A stretch of 6,694 bases of DNA from an uncultured Geobacteraceae bacterium (GTDB lineage: Bacteria; Desulfobacterota; Desulfuromonadia; Geobacterales; Pseudopelobacteraceae). Below, piece by piece: positions 1 to 4,220 of the stretch. The DNA lies in assembly GCA_903879825.1 (NCBI GenBank), contig CAIRND010000454.1, forward strand, positions 1 through 6,694, in the 5' to 3' direction. The first letter of the stretch is position 1, and each line of letters starts with the position of its first letter. The position numbers were made by a program, and so were the translations under genes. Under the pieces are notes generated by a model that was given only the letters and a program-made list of their open reading frames with translations, ran no database searches and had not been told where the DNA came from.

Positions 1-217
1 AGCGGTTGAAGATCAAGCCTCCGACCGCGCACACCGCATCGGTCAGACCAGGCCGGTAACGGTCTATCGTCTGGTGGCGGCCAACACCATTGAAGAGAAA
101 ATTGTCGCTCTGCATCATCAAAAACGCGATCTGGCTGATTCACTGCTGGAGGGAACGGAAACGTCGGCGCGGGTTTCGGCTGAGGATTTGATGGAACTGC
201 TGCGGGATGTGGGGTGA
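1..217 (+). CDS. SNF2-family helicase/ATPase, C-terminal end only
   Basis: This is the 3' end of a gene that begins outside the window. Reading from base 2 gives 71 residues followed by TGA at 215-217. Near the start lies QASDRAHRIGQTRPV, which is helicase motif VI of the SNF2/Rad54 group (the arginine finger region 'Q..DRAHRIGQ'). It is followed by V.VYRLVA..TIEEKI, the standard continuation of the second RecA-like lobe, then a helical tail ending in ELLRDVG. Bacterial SNF2 proteins (HepA/RapA-like and HsdR-unrelated types) are double-stranded-DNA-dependent ATPases; many are orphan chromosomal genes and some sit in defence loci. The family call is firm. The role and the N-terminal domains, such as an SWIM zinc finger, cannot be seen. 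No terminator hairpin is evident directly after the stop. Confidence 0.93.
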   Translation, partial: AVEDQASDRAHRIGQTRPVTVYRLVAANTIEEKIVALHHQKRDLADSLLEGTETSARVSAEDLMELLRDVG

Positions 218-281
218 CAACCTTATTGGGAATACGATGCCATTACGGAGTTTTTGCTGTTGGCATTTAAGGAGAAAGACA

Positions 282-341
282 ATGACTACTCTGTATGTCC
301 AGAAACGGGAACACCAATGTATTGACGTGGTCAAGGAATAA
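282..341 (+). pseudogene. Gene start truncated by the IS element (possibly a cas1-like N-terminus)
   Basis: An ATG at 282 is preceded by a strong Shine-Dalgarno sequence, AAGGAG at 269-274, with a 7-nt gap. It opens a frame of 19 codons ending in TAA at 339-341. The peptide begins MTTLYVQKREHQC. The stop, and probably the last few residues, fall inside DNA that I assign to the inverted-repeat end of the adjacent IS3-family remnant, starting near 323. The simplest reading is a gene that once started here, 64 bases after the helicase stop, and was cut by the insertion. 'TLYV' right after the initiator is a common opening of Cas1 integrases, but four residues are weak evidence, and no other cas gene or CRISPR repeat is visible. 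It could equally be an unrelated or chance peptide. Confidence 0.35.
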
Positions 342-667
342 TGGACATTTTGCTAAGCTACTTTTCTCTGATGATATATATGAATACTCATATTTTTTTT
401 GGGCTGACGTACCCCAAGTATGAATACCTTCTTCTGCAGTTGTAGAACATTTCGATGTAGTCAGTGATATCTTTTTTAGCTTCATCTCTGGTTTTGTACG
501 TTGCAAAAAAAACTCGCTCAATTTTCAAGCTCCCAAAAAAGCTTTCTGCAACCGCATTGTCCCAGCAGTTTCCCTCACGGCTCATGCCGCTGACAATACC
601 GAACGTATTCAGCATACGTTGGAAATCACCACTGCAATACTGGCTACCGCGATCTGAATGATGACGA
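323..667 (-). mobile_element. Remnant of an IS3-family insertion sequence (3' third plus one end)
   Basis: The stretch carries the C-terminal part of an IS3-type OrfB transposase on the minus strand (see the pseudogene entry) and, beyond its stop, about 65 bases that look like the element's outer end. The putative terminus is TGACGTGGTCAAGG at 323-336, followed by AATAATGGACA; ends of the TG...TGGACA type are frequent in IS3-family elements. The remnant has lost orfA, the first two thirds of orfB and the opposite inverted repeat, because homology stops at about 663-667, immediately beside the stop codon of the CHAT gene. The inner edge is placed by loss of transposase similarity. The outer edge is inferred from the terminus-like sequence and could be off by several bases. 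No target-site duplication can be checked because one end is missing. Confidence 0.75.
388..666 (-). pseudogene. IS3-family transposase OrfB (DDE integrase core), 5'-truncated
   Basis: Minus-strand reading from about 666 gives RHHSDRGSQYCSGDFQRML, then GIVSGMSREGNCWDNAVAES, then FFGSLKIERV, and ends near RRRYSYLGYVSPKKI with TGA at 388-390. HSDRGSQY holds the second catalytic Asp and WDNAVAESFF the catalytic Glu of the DDE triad of the rve integrase fold. The first Asp and the N-terminal helix-turn-helix/OrfA part are absent, so no active transposase can be made. Near the end, a run of eight T (plus strand, 393-400) is followed by a stop. Shifting frame by one there lets reading continue (KYEYSYISSEK...) toward the element's end, so a slippage indel has probably also shortened the C-terminus. 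A downstream Met at 613-615 would start a 75-residue fragment, but it is unlikely to be functional. Confidence 0.9.
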
Positions 668-3184
668 TTACTCTCCAGTCAGTACAAATGCCGCCCAATA
701 ATATGGGTGAGCAAAACTCATGTCTTGAACGATTCTGTCTGTTGCCTTAAGCCCACGAGGAGATGAATTTCCAGTGTCATCAGACTTCATAAAATCTAGT
801 TGCGTTAAGCGAAGACTTTCGGGTTTGCTCTTTCCCGATTTCAAATACTTGTAGAATAACACCATGAACTTGACTGTTGCCTGGCTATCGATAGGCCACA
901 GTGTTGCAAGTACCGACCTGCTACCAGCCAACAGGAAACCGCGACTAAGCCCCATAATGCCTTCACCGGTGTAATATTTACCGCTGCCGGTATCACATGC
1001 CGACAAGACAGTCAGTTCACTGTTTATTTTCAACTTCTCAATTTCGCTAAGGCGTAGAAACATATCGTCATCTTTGCCTTGTTCCCGTGACAACACAATT
1101 GCTGGCTCATCAACACCAGGTATTTGATTGCCGAGTACGCCATGGGTTGCGAAGTGCAGATAACGGTAACCAATCAGTTTCTGCTTCTTGACATTTGTTT
1201 TAGTGGCATAAGTCCCAACCAGAATACTGCTGGTTCCAGGCAGAAGCTGTTCGGATATTTTTTGGACTTCAGTTTTTGTTTCGGGCAACGGCGTAAAAAC
1301 ATTCATGTCGTTTATAGCTCGGGTGTAAATCAACTCCTTACCATCACCACGATATATTTCAGGTACTGATACTGTGCCAAAAAGCGGGTCGGCAACGGCA
1401 AACAGTTCCTTCTGATAGGCGATCTTCCTGTTTGGACCGTTTCTTTCTGCTATGAGGTAGCTGATAGATGGCATCATAAGCACTTCATAGTCTTTTATAA
1501 TTGGATAATAGCTTGTGCCAGACCTAGATATGAGGCCGAAAGGGATACTGCTCAAATACCCATCAGAAATCACGATTATTTTTTTCTTTGACCGTAAATA
1601 CTTCTCGACCGGTTTCAGGACAGTATTGCTGATGGTAAGAAGGTCAGCGTTTATTTTTTTGGTATCACCGTGAGATAAAAGATTTGATTTAACCCTGCTT
1701 GCAAGGGCATTAAATTCCTTTGCGTTATAAGGAATCATAGCCAGATTGGTTTTGGCGGAAGAGATAGCAAATATAATAATGGCCTTGTCCGTTAACACAT
1801 AATCCAGCAACAATTCATCCGGCTTAAGTTTAAGCTGTGAGGTGCTTGGCTGGCTGACTTTACCGCCTACACTCTTAAGCTCTCCAAATTGACGCGCTCT
1901 CAACATCCCTTCCGTACGCAAGGCATTTTTCAGGTCCTCCACGGTGCCATTTTTTATATACCGTGCAGCATAAGAACGTATCAGACTCACATATGTGTTT
2001 GCTATATCATTGCTGAAAAAACGAGTTCGTGACGCCATATCAAAACTGGAGCGATTATTCTCAAGTTCACTCATCGCTTTTTCTAATAAATCTACAGCAA
2101 GATCATAATTCCCTGCAGACTCGTTGATTATGCCGGCAAAAATGTAATCTTGTAAAATAAGCTTTTTGGTAGTCTTCGTACGTTTATGCAAATCGTTAAT
2201 CACTGAAGCTGCTTTATCAAATTTCCCCTCGTGTTTCAGAATTTGAGCTTCGCTCCCTAGAGCATCTCGTTTTAACTTTTCTGCGTATGGGCTCGGGTAT
2301 TTATTTGTCAATTCAATAGATTCACTAAGCAGTTTTCGTGCGAACTCAGTATCTCCACTTAAAGCAAAAACATTAGTAGCTCTATTAATTGCTGCACTCT
2401 GGACTATCTTAGCCACCCATTTATCATTTAATACCTCGATTTCTTTCCAAATTTCCCGCATTTGTGGCAACGCGTTCGATGGATTTACACTCAGACTCAA
2501 TAAGCGCATTTTTTGAAACAATATGTCCATGTAGGCTATATATTCCTGCCCTTTATACTGGCCTTGCCACATTTTGGTCGATTCGAAGTATCTTTTTGCC
2601 ATTGTAATTGCGCTGTCTGTGTAATGCTCGGCAAGCTCCGGATTTCCCATAGCCCAGTAAACATTAGAAATTTTAGCTTCAGTTGATGGCCTGTTCATGG
2701 ATAGTTCGGGGCTAATTTGCCTGGCTTTTAGATAGTATGGAATACTCAGCCCGATTCTATTAGTGGCCTCAAAATATAATCCATAGGAATCTATTGCGGA
2801 CCCAAGACTTGACTTGTCGGCATCACAATTTAGAATTGCATAATCATACGATATTTTGGCAAGTATATCAGGATCAGCAGGGGAATATTTCGTCTTTACA
2901 ATTATTGAAAGTAGAATGAGATTAATGGCATGTGTCTGACAGAGTTCACCTTGCGAAGTTACTGAGGGGTTTGCCATTTCAGCCGATATCATCTCCCACG
3001 CTTTTTGGGAATTGCCTGTCTGCGCCAGTTGATATGCATCATAAGCTTTGCTGACTGCAAAGGCGTCTCCAGCAATTGCCGCGAAAACTAACACAGCCAA
3101 TACTCCAAGCATAGGTTTTCCGCAGCGAAGCCTATTTCTAATAATAAAACGATAAAGTTTGAAAAAGAATTTTATGGGTTCCAT
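668..3184 (-). CDS. TPR-CHAT protein: caspase-like (clan CD) protease with N-terminal membrane/signal segment
   Basis: The 838-residue product starts at an ATG (3182-3184) with AAGGAG eight bases upstream. A basic N-tail (1-23) is followed by a hydrophobic segment of about 25-38 and an AFA-type possible signal-peptidase site near 43, so it is either exported or a membrane-anchored protein facing outward. Residues 44-430 are helical and TPR-like, for example around 165-200, 268-296, 309-334 and 349-376. From about 450 to the end is a CHAT domain (Caspase HetF Associated with TPRs). It has HFATHG with the catalytic His at 681, LSACDTGSG with the nucleophilic Cys at 730, GEGIMGLSRGFLLAGSRSV (741-759), LATLWPIDS, and the terminal HPYYWAAFVLTGE. 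Both dyad residues are intact, so proteolytic activity is predicted; the substrate is unknown. Relatives include HetF and the TPR-CHAT partner of type III-E CRISPR effectors, but no such partner is present here. The gene is visibly A+T-richer than nifEN, suggesting acquisition. It ends at the IS scar. Confidence 0.9.
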   Translation of the reverse strand: MEPIKFFFKLYRFIIRNRLRCGKPMLGVLAVLVFAAIAGDAFAVSKAYDAYQLAQTGNSQKAWEMISAEMANPSVTSQGELCQTHAINLILLSIIVKTKYSPADPDILAKISYDYAILNCDADKSSLGSAIDSYGLYFEATNRIGLSIPYYLKARQISPELSMNRPSTEAKISNVYWAMGNPELAEHYTDSAITMAKRYFESTKMWQGQYKGQEYIAYMDILFQKMRLLSLSVNPSNALPQMREIWKEIEVLNDKWVAKIVQSAAINRATNVFALSGDTEFARKLLSESIELTNKYPSPYAEKLKRDALGSEAQILKHEGKFDKAASVINDLHKRTKTTKKLILQDYIFAGIINESAGNYDLAVDLLEKAMSELENNRSSFDMASRTRFFSNDIANTYVSLIRSYAARYIKNGTVEDLKNALRTEGMLRARQFGELKSVGGKVSQPSTSQLKLKPDELLLDYVLTDKAIIIFAISSAKTNLAMIPYNAKEFNALASRVKSNLLSHGDTKKINADLLTISNTVLKPVEKYLRSKKKIIVISDGYLSSIPFGLISRSGTSYYPIIKDYEVLMMPSISYLIAERNGPNRKIAYQKELFAVADPLFGTVSVPEIYRGDGKELIYTRAINDMNVFTPLPETKTEVQKISEQLLPGTSSILVGTYATKTNVKKQKLIGYRYLHFATHGVLGNQIPGVDEPAIVLSREQGKDDDMFLRLSEIEKLKINSELTVLSACDTGSGKYYTGEGIMGLSRGFLLAGSRSVLATLWPIDSQATVKFMVLFYKYLKSGKSKPESLRLTQLDFMKSDDTGNSSPRGLKATDRIVQDMSFAHPYYWAAFVLTGE

Positions 3185-3213
3185 AAGTTATGCTCCTTAG
3201 AGAAGTCAACTCG

Positions 3214-3257
3214 TAGATCACCGGTTCACGCGCGTACGCACGTGAACCGGTGATCTA
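3214..3257. repeat. 44-bp near-perfect palindrome / hairpin between toxin and CHAT genes
   Basis: Arms 3214-3230 and 3241-3257 (17 bp, containing GATCACCGGTTCACG and its complement) are perfectly complementary. The 10-bp centre contains the self-complementary GCGTACGC flanked by a single C/A mismatch, so the whole element is almost a full palindrome. It is very G+C-rich in an A+T-rich surrounding. It lies 31 bp downstream of the toxin stop and 29 bp upstream of the CHAT start. Neither strand has a T-tract after the stem, so a canonical intrinsic terminator is not supported. Possibilities are an mRNA-stabilising or REP-like intergenic hairpin, a protein-binding operator for the CHAT gene, or a recombination scar. 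The structure is certain; the function is not. Confidence 0.9.
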
Positions 3258-3288
3258 GCCAAATTGAACATTTATTCAAAAATGATTT

Positions 3289-3609
3289 TCAATCGCTTAG
3301 CAATCTCAATTTGAAAAGTTTCTTCGCCAGATTGTAGATATCATCTTTAGCTCCATCACGGCGAATACCAACGGCAACAATTACTATAACAATATCGTTG
3401 CCTCTGATCTGATAAATGATGCGGTAACGTTGCCCAGCAGCCCTTATACTGCGAAATCCTGACAATTCACCTTGCAGCGCCTTGCCCTGTTTTTCCGGGT
3501 CTTCAACCAGACGATCAATAACCGCTCCGATTTTCTCCCGGATGCGTCGATCCGAAATATCCGACAAAAGCTTCAATGCTGTTGGTGTTAGCAAAATCTG
3601 CCAATTCAC
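3289..3609 (-). CDS. RelE/ParE-superfamily toxin of a type II toxin-antitoxin pair
   Basis: The 106-residue basic protein begins at a GTG (3607-3609) that overlaps the antitoxin stop codon by 4 bp (GTGA), indicating translational coupling. The fold signature is clear: N-terminal WQILLTPTALKLL, two helices (residues 15-46, ..RIREKIGAVIDRLVEDP), then the beta-sheet core GELSGFRSIRAAGQRYRIIY (48-66), VIVIVAVGIRRDGAKDDIY (74-92) and a final NLAKKL helix. The G.RSIR...RYRIIY pattern with several Arg residues is typical of RelE/ParE toxins. RelE members cut mRNA in the ribosomal A site, whereas ParE members poison gyrase, and the sequence alone does not separate the two here. The IYNLAKKL ending resembles RelE-like chromosomal mRNA interferases paired with Phd/YefM antitoxins, which I favour. 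Length is normal for the family, apart from a slightly extended tail. Confidence 0.9.
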   Translation of the reverse strand: MNWQILLTPTALKLLSDISDRRIREKIGAVIDRLVEDPEKQGKALQGELSGFRSIRAAGQRYRIIYQIRGNDIVIVIVAVGIRRDGAKDDIYNLAKKLFKLRLLSD

Positions 3610-3881
3610 AGGCCAAGCTCCTGTTTAGCATCCTGCCAGGAGATGATTTCGCCGGAATCCATCTCTTGTATGCTTTGACGTAATTGAGTCATCAGCTCTT
3701 TATCCCCCATAACTTCCAGTGTCTCCGAAACCGCTTCGTACAATTCCCACGGCAACACAGCTAATACTGGTTTGCCACGGCGAGTGATTTCCAGAACATC
3801 AAGCTGGCCGTTGTGAAAAAGAGTTTCCGGTAGGGACGTGAGCTGTTTTCTTGCTTCCATAATTGATAATGTCTGTGGCAT
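3606..3881 (-). CDS. Phd/YefM-type antitoxin, partner of the adjacent RelE/ParE toxin
   Basis: The 91-residue protein starts at the ATG at 3879-3881, chosen over longer in-frame extensions. This start has a perfect AAGGAGG (3887-3893) five bases upstream, and the protein then begins with the family's usual N-terminus, MPQTLSIMEARKQLTSLPE. Residues 1-55 form the Phd/YefM DNA-binding and dimerisation fold (..S..EAR..L, LDVLEITRRGKPVLAVLPWELYEAV). Residues 56-91, an acidic helical tail (SETLEVMGD.ELMTQLRQSI, then GEIISWQDAKQELGL), are the part expected to wrap and neutralise the toxin. It sits first in the operon and its stop overlaps the toxin GTG, as is standard. With the toxin it should bind the dyad just upstream and repress its own promoter; this is family knowledge plus the operator seen here. 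Confidence 0.92.
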   Translation of the reverse strand: MPQTLSIMEARKQLTSLPETLFHNGQLDVLEITRRGKPVLAVLPWELYEAVSETLEVMGDKELMTQLRQSIQEMDSGEIISWQDAKQELGL

Positions 3882-3890
3882 GGCAACCTC

Positions 3891-3920
3891 CTTATCTGTA
3901 CTTATAAAAGTACAGATAAG
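3891..3920. promoter_or_regulatory. Autoregulatory operator of the toxin-antitoxin operon (13-bp perfect dyad)
   Basis: CTTATCTGTACTT (3891-3903) and its exact complement (3908-3920) are separated by 4 bp. The dyad begins inside the antitoxin Shine-Dalgarno sequence and covers the likely -10 and start region, so a bound antitoxin-toxin complex would block transcription. Each half contains TGTAC, resembling the TGTACA core of YefM-YoeB operators. The repeat is seen directly; the binding protein is inferred from position. Confidence 0.8.
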
Positions 3921-3935
3921 CGTTAACATAGTCAA
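3907..3935 (-). promoter_or_regulatory. Possible sigma-70 promoter of the toxin-antitoxin operon
   Basis: On the minus strand, TTGACT (plus 3930-3935) is a near-consensus -35. A 17-bp spacer then places TACTTT (plus 3907-3912) as a weak -10, inside the operator dyad. TATAAG at plus 3901-3906 is a better -10 hexamer, but its spacing to this -35 is too long. Transcription would start near 3900, leaving a leader of about 20 nt. Confidence 0.4.
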
Positions 3936-3955
3936 GCGCGAATTGTATTTCTTGA

Positions 3956-3984
3956 TCATTCGGGATCTGTATGATCCTGAATGA
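3956..3984 (+). repeat. Imperfect 12-bp hairpin in the intergenic region
   Basis: TCATTCGGGATC (3956-3967) and GATCCTGAATGA (3973-3984) are complementary except for one position and enclose a TGTAT loop. In plus-strand RNA the odd pair is a G-U wobble, so all 12 positions pair; in minus-strand RNA it is an A-C mismatch. A short T4 follows after one G (GTTTTC). It could be a weak terminator for plus-strand transcription left over from a former upstream gene, but no such gene is present in the window. Confidence 0.45.
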
Positions 3985-4092
3985 GTTTTCATCCGGTAAG
4001 TGAATATCAGTTGAAACCGCCTTTGCATAGCCAATGCACAATAATTAGGCATAAAAAGAGTGCCGTCGTATGTCACCCCAAAATAATCGTTA

Positions 4093-4107
4093 TAAACAAG
4101 ATGTTTA
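4093..4107. promoter_or_regulatory. Small dyad TAAACA-AGA-TGTTTA upstream of the sigma-54 promoter
   Basis: Perfect 6-bp arms with a 3-bp spacer lie 17 bp before the -24 GG. The position is closer than usual for an enhancer-binding activator site (generally about 80-150 bp upstream) but compatible with a repressor or accessory factor. The match is short and A+T-rich, and chance is quite possible. Confidence 0.25.
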
Positions 4108-4121
4108 CCTGTTCTGGTGTC

Positions 4122-4138
4122 TTGGCATACCACGTGCT
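4122..4138 (+). promoter_or_regulatory. Sigma-54 (-24/-12) promoter of nifEN
   Basis: TTGGCATACCACGTGCT contains the invariant GG (4124-4125) and GC (4136-4137) separated by exactly 10 bp. Against the consensus TGGCAC-N5-TTGCA, the -24 element matches at five of six positions and the -12 element is GTGCT. The predicted start is about 4148-4149, giving a leader of about 72 nt before the nifEN ATG. Sigma-54 with an NtrC-family activator is the usual control of nif genes, including in Geobacter. The nearby activator binding site was not identified. Confidence 0.65.
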
Positions 4139-4159
4139 TTGCCTCTCAGGGTAACACTC

Positions 4160-4191
4160 TGCTGAGTTGCAGCTGCACCGCACACTCAGCA
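4160..4191 (+). promoter_or_regulatory. Leader hairpin in the nifEN 5' UTR, candidate attenuation structure
   Basis: TGCTGAGT (4160-4167) and ACTCAGCA (4184-4191) pair perfectly around a 16-nt interior that contains TGCAGCTGCA, so the stem can be extended by inner pairing. A second CTCAG copy lies at 4145-4149 and could pair with the same CTGAG (4162-4166), giving mutually exclusive folds if it is transcribed; the predicted start falls within it. No T-tract follows, so a classic intrinsic terminator is not shown. Antitermination of some sigma-54-dependent nif transcripts by an RNA-binding response regulator is described in Geobacter sulfurreducens. Confidence 0.5.
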
Positions 4192-4220
4192 TTACGATTA
4201 TCACGCGACGGGAGACTCTT

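Larger units (their letters stand above)
3921..4220. other. 300-bp divergent intergenic region between antitoxin and nifEN
   Basis: No credible gene is seen here. An in-frame upstream extension of the antitoxin runs through it on the minus strand, but it lacks family similarity and a ribosome binding site, and it would cross the promoter. The region carries an imperfect hairpin at 3956-3984, a 6-bp dyad at 4093-4107, the sigma-54 promoter candidate at 4122-4138 and a leader hairpin at 4160-4191, each listed separately. No tRNA or CRISPR repeats were seen. No clear TGT-N10-ACA NifA-type activator site was found. Confidence 0.6.

Noticed and set aside
140..521. Minus-strand frames at 140-334 and 267-521
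   Set aside because: The first is antisense to the helicase end. The second is only the alternate frame of the IS transposase tail running out through the element's end.
464..661. Plus-strand 65-codon frame
   Set aside because: It is antisense to the recognisable transposase fragment and has no similarity or ribosome binding site of its own.
1124..1369. Plus-strand 81-codon frame inside the CHAT gene
   Set aside because: It is antisense to the conserved CHAT core (HFATHG region) and has no Shine-Dalgarno sequence; a shadow frame.
3214..3257. Palindrome as a Rho-independent terminator of the toxin-antitoxin operon
   Set aside because: The stem is strong, but no T-rich tract follows on either strand, so this was kept as a hairpin of unknown role.
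3264..3279. TTGAA-N6-TTCAA dyad between toxin and palindrome
   Set aside because: Five-base A+T-rich arms are expected by chance in this composition; no promoter elements are arranged around it.
3882..4133. N-terminal extension of the antitoxin frame to 4133 (175 residues)
   Set aside because: The extra 84 residues show no family similarity and would cross the operator and promoter, whereas the ATG at 3881 has a perfect Shine-Dalgarno sequence and the family's normal N-terminus.
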